Shown here: positions 22,701 to 32,720 of the stretch, piece after piece | How positions within the stretch are numbered: position 1 is the stretch's first letter | Layout of the letters: each line of letters opens with the position of its first letter | Assembly: GCA_012064415.1 (NCBI GenBank) | Contig: SSNU01000021.1 | Location: 71,217 to 135,216 of the forward strand | From: Gyrodactylus bullatarudis | Taxonomy: Eukaryota; Platyhelminthes; Monogenea; Gyrodactylidea; Gyrodactylidae | Direction: 5' to 3' | Length of the DNA stretch: 64,000 bases | Made by a program: the position numbers and the translations under genes | Notes under the pieces: generated by a model | What the model was told of the DNA's origin: nothing | The model's database searches: none | Seen by the model: only the letters and a program-made list of their open reading frames with translations

Positions 22701-25700
22701 TTATACAATTTTTGAAATAAATTAGCGTTAATTTTTCCAATTTCGTAAAAGTGCTGAATTTCCATTTATTGAAGGTTGAATAGGGAGTTTTCTTGATTTC
22801 AAAGTAAGGCGGTCATTGAAAAACAAGTATGCCAAAAGTTTCTGTCTAAAACTCAAGAAATATGACTTTTTGGATGATGATGAATCTAGTAAAAATTAAA
22901 TCGATTTTTCTTGTCCTACGTGATCCCTAAAAGTCACTTTTCATCATATCTTTTCACTTTGAAATCAGATAAATTTCCAAATCAATACAAATTCGGAGCT
23001 TACTTGAGATGATAAAAATGTGCCTTGATTTTGAAAATTCTTCAAAATACTCATCTCTGGATAAATTAAAAAAGATTTATGTTTAAAATGAGATTATGAA
23101 ATCTTAAGTACAGGTTCAGTATCTCATAGAGTTTGTATTCTTGTGTAGAAAAAAATCTCTATACTCGTAATCCTATCTCAATAAATTTCTTGATTTCTTA
23201 TTGATTTCCACGGTTCCTGTTAGTTAAAAATCAAACAGGTGCTAGTAACTTCAATCAGATTCATTTAATTTCATGAGTTGTAAACTCAAAAGATTAATTA
23301 TATGAGAAAAAATTATTCTGTCTCTCAGAGATCGATTATGTTTTCGATAATTTTCAGAAATTTGTGACTCAATTTCATTGGGAGCCATCTTGTTTAATTC
23401 GAAGTTGTATTTGGTGTGGAATAGTGCCGAGCATCTTTGAAAATTTTATCTGTATCAGTAGAAATATCAATTTCTTAGAGGATTTAGAAGACAGATGAAT
23501 ACATTATTGAGTAGTAAAGCTTTTATTTCAGCAGTTTCCATCAGAATCTTACACCGAATTGATATTTATACATAAAATGATGAAAATTAATATTATTTGT
23601 TTATCATCTCTATTAACAATTAATTTTCAAAAGCCTTGTATTGAATTTGTATGTGGTTAAAATCCTTTTGAGTTCATTTGATTTAACTTTACATGGATTA
23701 ACGATACACGAATGAATTTTAAATGAAGTTAAGTATAGTATTTCATTTTTTCTCTGACTAAAGCGCTCGAAGGCTTCATAATCTTTAAAAACACACATCC
23801 AAATATAGTACTTGTAGTTATTTTTCTTAACTTTGAATGATTTCTGAGTAACAATCGAATAATCCTGAATGAAATTTTTACCTTCCTCTTTCGAAGAATA
23901 AGAGCTCACAACAGTTAGCAAAGTCATCAGATGAAATAATAAAAGTTTATTGTAAAAACAAGAACTTATTAATTATTTAAAAATCAAATCATGTATACTC
24001 TATGTCTATTATTATTTTGAAATTCATAAACGTACTATCTTTATAAACGATGCATTCAGTTGAGAATAATTTGAGTCAAAAAATTAAAAATTTTCAGAAT
24101 TCGATGAACTGAATTACGATGGGGTTAATTCTGGAAAAATTTGGCGCTAAATCTGATAAAAAATTTGGGGGGCTAGTTTTAGGATTATTCCCACTTTGGG
24201 GCTACTTTTGGAAATTTTTCGAATAGATTTGGGGCTACTTTTGGAGTTAATCATACATAAAATGATGAAAAATTTTTAAATCCTCTGATTGGATCAATGA
24301 GAATCTATATATAACAACCTTCAGGAATTTGGGGTGAGGTTAAACTAAAACAGAGCTCATTATCTTATCTGGAGAAAGGAATCTAGTTTTAATTGAAGAC
24401 CTATATTTTCTAGAACGTTAACTAGAAATATTTGCTTGCTTAATTTTTAAATCTTTCAGGGTGAAAGTATCTTGACGAGATGTACCTATGATTCAAGTCA
24501 AAAACGAAAAACTATCTTCCAGGGAATTTCAATATCCAATGAAATGTGCCTTAATTACATATTTTACTATCCAAAGCAGGATATTGAAGTGTGTAAATCT
24601 CAAGTCTCTCGAGCGGCACTGGATAATTACTTTGGAAGAGAATACAAGTAAGTTGGCTTTGAATATTCTCTCCAACATTCTTTAATCAAAATTTAATTAT
24701 TTGAAACTTATCGATGATGGAACTCTGGTAGAGTTTAAACCTGAAATTGATGAAATCAATATCATCGAAATTATGTCTAGAGCCTCAAAAAAGTACTATT
24801 TTTAATCAAAATTTAATTATTTGAAACTTATCGATGATTTAGGAATTATATAAGAAGATATATTTATAAGTAAATGCGCATTTCTCAAAGGATCATCAGT
24901 GGTCTCTCTTTGAAAATGATAAAAGTTAAAGTTTGAATGAAAAATAATAATTTTCAAATTTTGAAAGAAATAGTAAATGTTAAAGAATATAAGAGTCATG
25001 ATTGGAAATAGGAATATAATGTAAGCTGAAAAAACACCAAAAACTCTTCAATAAATAGCAACAGTGAAGAGAAAAAGGTGAAAAAGCTCTCATAGGCCAT
25101 TCATTCAAACTTTAACTTTTATCATTTTCAAAGAGAGACCACTGATGATCCTTTGAGAAATGCGCATTTGGTTTTAAATATATCTTCTTATATAATTCCT
25201 AAATTTTGTATTTAAGTGGATTTTCGGACGTTTTTGAACAACTACGTGAATCACTCCAACGTAATTATCGATGATGGAACTCTGGTAGAGTTTAAACCTG
25301 AAATTGATGAAACCAATATCATCAAAATTATGTCTAGAGCCTCAAAAAAGTACTATTTTTACTCTAGTGAATCGACTGGCTTAGTTTTGATAATCTGAAG
25401 AAAAAAATTGCTCATCTTATCCCAATTTAAAGTTAGAAGGCATTATTTCTACACTAAATTGTTACCCCAGTACACTTATTTGTACTTTTTAATCAAGTCT
25501 CATGAACAAAAATCAGGAATTTCGATGAAACAAAATTTGAATAAAAAAGAATAAAATTTTGCGGAGAGGTACTATATTCTACTTATAATTTTGAACCGAG
25601 TAGTTCTTCATGGAGCTGTTCGGCATAGATTGACTAAAACGTTCTTATTCTACTTGTTCTTCAATTTATGAACTATTTTTAGGTCCTAATTATAATTATT

Positions 25701-26122
25701 AATTATCTTCATGGCAAAGAAGATTTTATTTTTGAAATCAGGGTTATAATAAACCTCTGAATTCTATGAAATATTCTAGAATATTTTATTTAAAGCATCA
25801 GAAGAACTAGTGTCTATGACCTTTATCCGGAAATAAATTGGAATCAACGTATTGGAGAACATTTCAACAATTTCCTTGACAACTCAATTCAAGAGATCTC
25901 CTGTAACAGGTCAAACGGTCAAAGACATGAAGTGAGAATTGAAACACTTTTAAGATCACTTACAACATTCACTCTGTTACTCTGTATTTAATTTAGAATT
26001 CCAATTATGACTTTTCTTATTTTTCACAGAGAACACCCAAGTATCATCCAATGTTACAATTTCCAACGTATCTGGATAAAAATCTCATTCTAAGAGACCT
26101 CAAATGCATCGAAAATTTTTGA
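19746..26122 (+). CDS. DBH-like copper type II monooxygenase (MOXD/DBH family)
   Basis: Eight exons: 19746-20195, 20240-20413, 20796-21059, 21307-21573, 21631-21813, 24460-24647, 25796-25931, 26030-26122; phases agree and give about 584 aa. Order: signal peptide (hydrophobic 'ITLTLIILGKLSLIA'), divergent DOMON-like region, then N- and C-terminal copper monooxygenase domains. Copper ligands are present: 'GIVHHMEIFLC' and 'VIEVHFNNP' (CuH), 'SQLHTHLTG' and the Met of 'NEMCLNYIFYYP' (CuM). The C-terminus continues through 'EINWN' and ends in a short exon. Known members hydroxylate amines or related substrates with ascorbate in the secretory pathway; the substrate here is unknown. Exon 4 must use the AG at 21306, because the AG at 21281 breaks frame. 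The start could also be the Met at 19764. Intron 5 (2.6 kb) and intron 6 (1.1 kb) are full of repeats. An AATAAA lies 16 nt past the stop. Confidence 0.88.
22055..22546. mobile_element. TTAA-type MITE, copy 4, in monooxygenase intron 5
   Basis: Starts near 'TTAAACTTTGAATTCCCAG' and is collinear with the reverse complement of the 6405-6890 copy ('gtgaatacgctgataacgaa', 'tttttggttcagaggttatc', 'ttcaggcgattgatta', 'aatgtgtgatagg'), ending 'gggactttaaggaataattt' + 'aa'. The tips are degraded, so the ends are approximate. It sits inside intron 5 and so is transcribed with the gene. Confidence 0.65.
22600..23050. repeat. Decayed foldback-family sequence in intron 5
   Basis: Phrases such as 'cttgtcctacgtgatcccta', 'aaaagtcacttttcatcata' and 'ttcactttgaaatcag' match the arm of the TA-ended foldback family. 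A small palindrome 'ggtccgcataatgcggaac' lies near 22619. Ends unclear. Confidence 0.4.
23465..23586 (-). repeat. 3'-UTR-like repeat, copy A
   Basis: On the minus strand: 'ggtgtaagattctgat', 'gaaataaaagctttac', 'gtcttctaaatcctc'. The same blocks, including the AATAAA-containing core, occur at 39060-39210. Copy A is interrupted at 23586 by the insertion described next; its continuation 'aatcctctgattgga' resumes at about 24277. Confidence 0.6.
23587..24272. mobile_element. Insertion flanked by 19-nt direct repeats
   Basis: 'atacataaaatgatgaaaa' occurs at 23568-23586 and exactly again at 24254-24272. By comparison with the uninterrupted repeat at 39060-39210, the 686 bp between them look like an insertion that duplicated its target. 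The insert contains a 104-codon minus-strand ORF and, near its right end, repeated G-rich blocks ('ttggggctacttttgga' twice, 24211-24247, and a related block near 24168). Element class unknown. Confidence 0.5.
23613..23927 (-). CDS. Hypothetical 104-aa protein within an intronic insertion
   Basis: An open frame of 104 codons on the strand opposite the monooxygenase gene, within its intron 5. The protein begins 'MTLLTVVSSYSSKEEGKN', has an aromatic middle ('NNYKYYIWMCVFKDYEAFE') and three cysteines, and ends in 'INC'. I recognise no family. It might be an exon of a larger unit or a chance frame; length and composition are only mildly suggestive in AT-rich DNA. Its position inside a direct-repeat-flanked insert suggests it arrived with a mobile element or retroposed transcript. 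Confidence 0.25.
   Translation of the reverse strand: MTLLTVVSSYSSKEEGKNFIQDYSIVTQKSFKVKKNNYKYYIWMCVFKDYEAFERFSQRKNEILYLTSFKIHSCIVNPCKVKSNELKRILTTYKFNTRLLKINC
24680..25362. repeat. Rearranged inverted/direct repeat cluster in intron 6
   Basis: Three relations are visible. A 38-nt block 'tttaatcaaaatttaattat...' occurs at about 24680 and again about 121 bp later. A 95-bp block starting 'atcgatgatggaactctggt' lies at 24709-24803 and again, with about three differences, at 25267-25362. A ~104-bp inverted repeat pairs 24837-24940 with 25101-25204, the dispersed 80-bp repeat (25019-25099) lying in its loop. The second 95-bp copy is inside a 60-codon open frame (25216-25398). None of it is needed for the monooxygenase, whose exon 6 joins exon 7 in frame. 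Confidence 0.75.
25019..25099 (+). repeat. Dispersed ~80-bp repeat, copy 2
   Basis: 'atgtaagctgaaaaaacacc', 'aataaatagcaacagtgaag', 'aaaaagctctcataggcca': same block order as 9718-9800 (minus) and 42323-42393 (plus). It occupies the loop between the inverted repeats of intron 6. Confidence 0.7.
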
Positions 26123-26138
26123 ACACAATTTAAACTTA

Positions 26139-26144
26139 AATAAA
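26139..26144 (+). promoter_or_regulatory. Polyadenylation signal of the monooxygenase gene
   Basis: AATAAA 16 nt after the stop codon. Confidence 0.5.
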
Positions 26145-26951
26145 AGGTTTTATCCAGATTACTATTAATTATAATTATCTTGTTAATTCTTTCGCTTGTC
26201 ATTAGTCTTGAAGTTTAATTATTCTCAAATCAGATTAAATCTGAGGCATTGACATTTGATCAACTGCCTGAAATAATTTCCCTAGAAGAAAAATATTTGA
26301 TTTGGACATAAGAGTCGTCAGTGTCATAAACGCAGGGAATTTTTTTTGTGGAATATTTTGGCATATATTTGATTTTATGATATTAAAAATTCTTAACAAA
26401 ATTAAAAAATACTTTGCAATCTAAAAGATTTTCCGATTTTTGTTGGCTAAACAAAAATAGAGTTCTATGTGATAATTAGAGCTGGCAAAAAATAGCAAAT
26501 TTTCCAGAAAAAAAGCACTTTAAGCATCAGGATATCTGAAATGAATCTGCAACCTTTCCCCTGTCTCTGATCCATTGTTTGGAAACTGATGATTTATCTA
26601 TAGTTCTGTCTTAATTTCCAACAACAAACTGGTTATAATTTTTCGATCTCTTCAACTTCATTTCCCTTAAATCATGAGAGAAAAAATATTCGACTATTTC
26701 ATAAAAAAACTGTCCATGTTATTGTTAAGACATTGAGGATTTTGGACAATTTTTTTCAAATATCGGTAAAATATCGGCAAGGTTGAGATTAAAAGATATT
26801 AATGAATTTATTGATTAAAATGAAAAATAATTCTGCAGTAATTTCCATGATTTTCTTAACAAAAGGCAGCAAAAAATCAACCTTTTTTCAACATCTCACA
26901 GCCCAAAAAGTGTCTTTTAATCGCATAAAGAATCACAATACGAAAAATAAG
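26145..26951. other. Convergent intergenic region
   Basis: Between the 3' ends of the monooxygenase (plus) and FAM91A1 (minus). A minus-strand AATAAA at 26807-26812 would serve FAM91A1. Otherwise no gene or clear repeat. Confidence 0.5.
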
Positions 26952-29900
26952 TTAGAAATGTTTAATTCTAAAAGAGTCTCTTCCAATCGAAAAAGACTTT
27001 GAAGGTAGACTCCAGTCAACATTCTTATTGACTAGGGAAGTCCTCGATCGTGAAAGGTCTCTAGGAGATATTCCACCCTGTAGCTGAATGAACTTGTTGA
27101 GCTTTTCATTCACTGAAATCTGCATTTCATGATTCTTCTGGATTTGAGCAGACTTGAATAGTCCATTCTCCAACATACCCTTTAGAATGGAATCATTCAG
27201 ATTGGCATTGAACATTGCCAGACCCACATTCAAGGAATACAGCTGGTATTCGTTATTGTAGCTAAAATTTTCCTTTGTTAGTGTTCCATTGAGAAAATTG
27301 TCAACCTCTTCATATTCGATAACCTGAGAAAATTAAAACTACTAAAAATTTCATGTTTAATCATTGAACGATACCCAAAATTGATGAAACGAAAAAAGGG
27401 TCAAATAAATTACTATTAGAGTTTCAACATACCACATTTTTCTCTGGATCAAATTTATTCATTGAATTGACAATGTTATTGAATTGAAGGTCTTGTTGAT
27501 TAGTCGTATCTGATTGTCCAAACTCTTCTTCAACCACCTGATTTGAAGAATTGATTTGCTCTCCAGATTTCTATTATAAAAATAAATATAAAGGTAATGA
27601 GATAAAAAGGTTAACTGCTGAATAAAATTAGTGGTTGGCTATTCATTTTTTAGATGGTGGAATTCAAGGCCAAACATCTTCAACAAAAAAGACAATCTCA
27701 ATCTGTTCGGGAGAACTAAAAATGCCAAAAGTAGTGAATATTGTTTGGGTCAAAAGCTATATTTTTTGTATTCCTCTATAAAACTAGAAAACTTAGAGCT
27801 AATCGAATCTATGGAAATCTATGATTTTTTCATCTAGAACTCAAATACAATAAATCCCACTTTTTGCAAATGGAAATTTGGCCCCAACTAGAAATTTTAA
27901 AAATCAATCGGCTAATTTAGAGAGAACCTCATTCTGTCCCAAAAAGATTTTTCCATACAAGTCAGGAGGACTAGAGAAATTTGAAAGAGTAATTTTATAG
28001 TTTACCTGTTCAACAAAGGAAATATATCCACAAGTATTCTCCAGAGAGACAAGATCATTCAACGCCAGTAGAATCATTTTGACGTAGGCCAGCTTGTCCT
28101 TCTTCCCGATTGACTTTGCAGACTTGAACTTTGCCTTTAGATTCTTCATAATACCGGATTTGAGGGGGAGTGATATGAAAAGGAGCTTTTGCGGTGCGTC
28201 AACTTCGTTTTTGTCGAACCCCTGTATAAAGATGAAACTGTATGGAATGGTTGATTTACCTGGATGAAAATTGGATTGCTCTGAACTAGCTCGTTAACAA
28301 GAAAGACTACAGAATTTGTTGTCATTATTGCTGGGTCATGGCCCCATGTTGTGACCCGACATCTTGAATATGGATAAAATGACTGAGGAAGCTCATTTAA
28401 ATTCTTCCCTCTGGCCAAAATCATCATGGGAAGGGTTTGGCATTGCTTCTTCGTGGCTTCTTTAAATACTGAAAAATCTGTATTTTTTCTTTAATTATGT
28501 ACAACAAAATTGATGTGAATTATACTCTTTATTTAAATGAATAATATCTAACTTATTCTACTCATAACTAGGATCATAATTATAACTTGTTAATAATTTA
28601 TTGATATGGACTATGGAAGATTTGATGAAACTACATTTTGATTTCTTGAAAGAAGGATTTTGTACGCTACACCCATTCATACCATAAAACCTAAGACCAA
28701 TGAAAATCAATGATTTACTCTCATTGGTTTAAAAATAATTATACAATTATCCAATAATATTCGATTTGAATCAAAAATTTTCTTCGTTCCTATAGACGGT
28801 AACAGGGTTCAACGGGTTCGAAATTTTAATATTTGGTTATCTTAGAGATTATCTTATCGTTTGAAGACAATGGTTTCATCATGAATAAGAAAGATAGGCT
28901 TTTTATTTGAATGTTTGGTATTGTTTACATTGTTTGGTGAGTAAATTAAGAACCTAAAAATAACAGAATACATTAGCAAAATAATACAGTAAGAAAATAG
29001 CTCATTTTGAAAATTGCAATTGATGAGTAAAATTATTTCAGAAACTAAAACAAAGACAGCCCTACATCATTTTAATCAGATTTCAATGCCTATTAACATA
29101 CAAAAAAATTGCAAAATTAGCATTTTGACCGCCCTTCTTATAAGTTATCATTGATAATGATAGGGGAGTAATTTTTCCATATGATGAATAGAATTTCAAT
29201 ACAAATTAGCCAGTATCATTCTTTCTTTTCTTAGCTTTCTGATAACCGAGAAAATGTTGCCATTAAAACATGACAAGCCCTTTTTTCGCTAACACATTCC
29301 CACTACATGTCTGATAAAACATTTCAGATAAAATTCTTAATTCTTATTGGTAGAACTTGCTGACAATTTTGATATTTTCTCGAGAAATGTGCCCCTTGAT
29401 TTTCTTCCCTAGTTATCAACGATAGCTTATTATGCATTCAAAAATGAGAATCAAACCAACTTTTATTAATATATTCGTTGACATGATTCAAAATGAACAG
29501 GTTGAACCAAGGGGAGGAATAATTTGGCGAAGTAGGTCCATAATGGCTGGGCCAATTGATATCAAATTTGGATAAATCCTCAAACGTGATAGGAGCCATA
29601 CTAATGAGGACATCGTAGTGTTTCTTCAAGATATTATTCATCGCATTTTCATCAAGTGCATTGAGGGATTCAATTTTTATCAAATCCAACTCCTTGAGAT
29701 TATTTGAAGTCCGACAATATTCGCGTATTAAACGTATCGATTTGCCCAGGTTAATAGCATGCAAGGCATACATTTGAGCCTCACCTTCTTCCTCGAGACT
29801 TTCCAGGTTAACCAGCTCATCCAAGAGACTATCAAGTGATTCAAATGTTAATCGGCCAACCTCAAACATTGTTATAGCATGTTTCTTCAACGACTGAGAC

Positions 29901-30892
29901 ACGTTTCCCATCATAAGAAAAGCAGTCATTGTTGAATCGTACAGAAAGGCAATTTTTTTCTTCTTTTCACTTTCCTCTTTGGGAGTTTGATCAAGTTTCT
30001 TGGCATAACCCAAACGACTAAATATGGAAACAGCCTGTTTAACTGAGGCTATAGAAATATCAAGATCCATCGCAAGTTCCTTCATTGAATAATCGTGATC
30101 CAATGATAGAAAAACCTTGTACAGAAGTGATTCACAATGATCTCCACTTATACGATTCATAATAAAATTATTCAGAGTGACAATGTAGAAATGATCTTCA
30201 TCTAATATTGGCACGTCAAAGTAAATCATCATTTTAGAATGTAATTTTTGTATTATCTTCTGATCAATGCTGGAGACAAGTAAAGGTTTCTCCAACTGCG
30301 TCTTGTCAATGATTTTATCTAGCATAGTTTTTTCCTCGTTCGAAAGCAAAGAAATATCTTGTGAAGTAATAGCATCATTTCGAACAGCGAACCAGGGTTC
30401 TAATTCAATCATGTTTGGAGCACTTGGTAAAAGAGTTTCAATGCTCAAATTTTGTTTAAGAAAATTTCGACTTTTTACATTATTCATCAATTCAATGTAT
30501 TCATTTCTTCCGATACCAAGAATATTTTTACAATCAACTGCAGTAAAATTCGGCATTGAATCATAAGGTTTTTCATTTAAAAGAAGATCTTTTACGATAA
30601 TTTTGTAATAATCAAAAGGTCTAATGGATAGCCCAGGTGAAATTTTATCTTGTAAATGATACGGATATAGCATCATTTCTTCTATTGCATATTCTATCAA
30701 ACATTCGTAATATTTTTTTTGGTTTTTGATGACTGTTTTAATAAGATTTCCTTCATAACGAATTTGGTGCTTGAGAGAGATCAAAATTATTTGCTTATCA
30801 TATTCATTACGGTTATTATGAAATAATAATTTGTCAGTTAAACTCAAATCTTCCCAAGAGTTGTTATCTAGAATAAGTGATATTTTTTTCAT
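26952..30892 (-). CDS. FAM91A1: FAM91A1 orthologue, trans-Golgi vesicle-capture factor
   Basis: Five exons on the minus strand: 30892-29461, 28468-28260, 28221-28006, 27570-27433, 27323-26952, giving 788 aa (human about 840). The long first exon is the FAM91_N domain: 'NEYDKQIILISLKHQIRYE', 'MLYPYHLQDKI', 'SMPNFTAVDCKNILGIGRNE', 'FDVPILDEDHF', 'SLLYKVFLSLD'. The FAM91_C domain spans exons 1-5, with 'HYGPTSPNYSSPWFNLF', then 'CRVTTWGHDPAIM' and 'LVNELVQSNPIFIQ'. In known animals FAM91A1 works with TBC1D23 and the WDR11 complex to receive endosome-derived vesicles at the trans-Golgi. Exon 1 must splice at the GT at 29460-29459; reading through gives a stop 20 nt later. Intron 2 is only 38 nt, intron 1 about 1 kb. 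The N- and C-terminal halves come from one gene: phases join exactly and both halves align to one family. Confidence 0.92.
28469..29460 (-). other. FAM91A1 intron 1
   Basis: 992 nt, GT-AG, AT-rich. No nested gene or clear repeat copy seen. Confidence 0.6.
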
Positions 30893-30975
30893 TTTATAAA
30901 ATGAACTATATTGAACAAAAATAGAATTGTTTTAAAAAAGTTTGAGGAGTTTAAATCTATCAATTTCATCAACTG
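30893..30975. promoter_or_regulatory. Bidirectional promoter region, FAM91A1 and MANSC/LDLa gene
   Basis: Only 83 bp separate the two start codons, which face away from each other, so both 5' UTRs and both core promoters must fit here or overlap the coding exons. No canonical motif is identified. The inference rests on geometry alone. Confidence 0.55.
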
Positions 30976-32085
30976 ATGAAATTATCTGCGTTCTTATGGT
31001 TATACATTATATCTGTTCATTCAGCGTTTGATGAATGCTGGGAAAACTTCGTCTCTAGAGAAAATAATATTATCATAATTGAGAAGAATGATGAAAATAA
31101 GCTCCTTTTCTCTGCGGATAGTGACAGCATAGAGAGATGTTATGATAAATGTTGTAATACAAAAGAGTGTGACACTCTACTGATTAAAACTGACGTGAGA
31201 ATATTTTTAATTACTCAAGTTTCCATTCAAATGCTTTTTCTTCCAATGTAAAAATTCTTGCAAGTACACAGAGCATGAAAGTTTTCATATATTTGAGAGA
31301 AAACCAAAAAGTATTCTTGGAAAGACATGTTCAGATGATCAGGAGTGTTATCTCAAAAATTCTATTTGTTCAAATTTTCAGTGTAGATGCGAATTTGGGT
31401 TTATTGATACGGGAGGAAAATGTGGTAATATGTAATTTTATTACATTTTCTAGAGAACTCCATATGCAAAAAACCAAAACTTGAGTTTGAATGCTTAGAT
31501 AAAAAGGGATGCATTGCGAAATATGATGTTTGTAATGGGAATAAAGAATGCCCAGACGGTTCGGACGAGGAAAATTGTCCTATGAAAAAGGTACAAATTT
31601 TCATTTTTCAAATTTTGTAGAATACATTTGGTGACCAGAATGTCTATTCAAATGATGACAAATTTTTACTCAAATCTTTCTCCAAAAATCGAGATCTAGA
31701 CAAAATATTTGAAAAGAAAGAAAAAGTGTTGATAATTAAAAAGCCTGAACTTGTAAACGCATTAAATCCACTTAATGAAGGTTCTAATGGAATTTCTGAT
31801 GAAAGTTTTTCAAAAATAGCGATTTTCTTTGGAGTCACCTTGCTTTTTGTCTTATTTTTGTTCACAGTATTAAAGTTTTTTAAAAGATTCAAGAATTCAT
31901 GGAATAATCGTAAACTTCGGGAAAGTTCAACAGTTAAATGGAGAAAAGTTTGGAAAAAGAATATGATGCATGAATTTAAAAAAGCTAGAGACAAACAAAA
32001 AATGTGCGAGGAGCCATTCTTATCAAATTATAATGTTAATCACCAGACAGATTTAAATGAAGATCTAGATAACGTGCTTATATAA
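30976..32085 (+). CDS. Single-pass membrane protein with MANSC, EB/EGF-like and LDLa domains
   Basis: Four exons: 30976-31194, 31220-31424, 31454-31590, 31621-32085, giving 341 aa. Signal peptide 1-17 ('SAFLWLYIISVHSA'). A MANSC-like cysteine block at about 20-110 ('CYDKCCNTKECDTLLIK', then 'FKCFFFQCKNSCKY'). A cysteine-rich EB/EGF-like module at about 113-145 ('CSDDQECYLKNSIC', 'CRCEFGF'). An LDL-receptor class A repeat at about 147-187 with the calcium-binding end 'CNGNKECPDGSDEENC'. A transmembrane helix at about 253-274 ('IAIFFGVTLLFVLFLFTV') and a basic cytoplasmic tail. MANSC plus LDLa ectodomains occur in the LRP11/KIAA0319-like set, but this arrangement is shorter and I do not assign orthology. 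All three introns are tiny (25, 29 and 30 nt). Removing them is required by frame. Function unknown; probably a surface binding protein. Confidence 0.78.
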
Positions 32086-32720
32086 TGCTTTTCATGTCTT
32101 GTAAATATATATTGTTCATACTTCCATGTTTTTAAAATTTTTCTCTTGAGCATATAGAAATTCTATAATAGAATCCAGATCTCAGCTATAATTGTTTTTC
32201 ATTTGAAACAATCAATAAGATTTATTATAAAATCTGGTACAAAATTCTTACTACAAATTCTGAATCAGTTTTCACAATTTGTTAATTTCTGATTATAAGA
32301 AAAATCAAAGTTATTAATTATTATTAATATAATCTATTTTTAAAAAGGCGCAGAGTAGTCCATAAGACAATAATACCTTTTAATGAATGAACATAATATG
32401 AGCAGTCTATGTGAATACTATAAACTGTTGAAAAAGACGCAATCCATCTGATCGGAATTGGGTAGACCCAATTTCTAGAGCAGTTCGTAGGCCTAACAAG
32501 ATAGAAGAAATTGAAATTGGACGGCATTCGACTACATTAATATAATTCATTAGATAAAATTTGAAATCATTATGATACATTGAATTTCATGATTAATACT
32601 TATTATTAATTTAAAAAACGAGAATTGAATTATAAGTCGAGTATAAACGAATTTTAATCCAATATTATCTATCTGTGGTTTAAACTAATTATAAAAATTT
32701 TAAATTCAAACTCTTCAATA
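32086..32720. other. Intergenic, 5' of the Pins gene
   Basis: AT-rich; no gene. The 67-codon minus-strand frame at 32324-32527 has no support. The GPSM2/Pins promoter presumably lies in the last few hundred bases. Confidence 0.4.

Noticed and set aside
28146..28427. Unspliced 93-codon minus frame
   Set aside because: It is FAM91A1 exon 2 read through a 38-nt intron and out of frame afterwards.
29438..29460. Stop codon ending a 484-codon FAM91A1-like frame, suggesting a truncated protein
   Set aside because: A GT donor at 29460-29459 joins in phase to exon 28468-28260, restoring the conserved FAM91_C domain.
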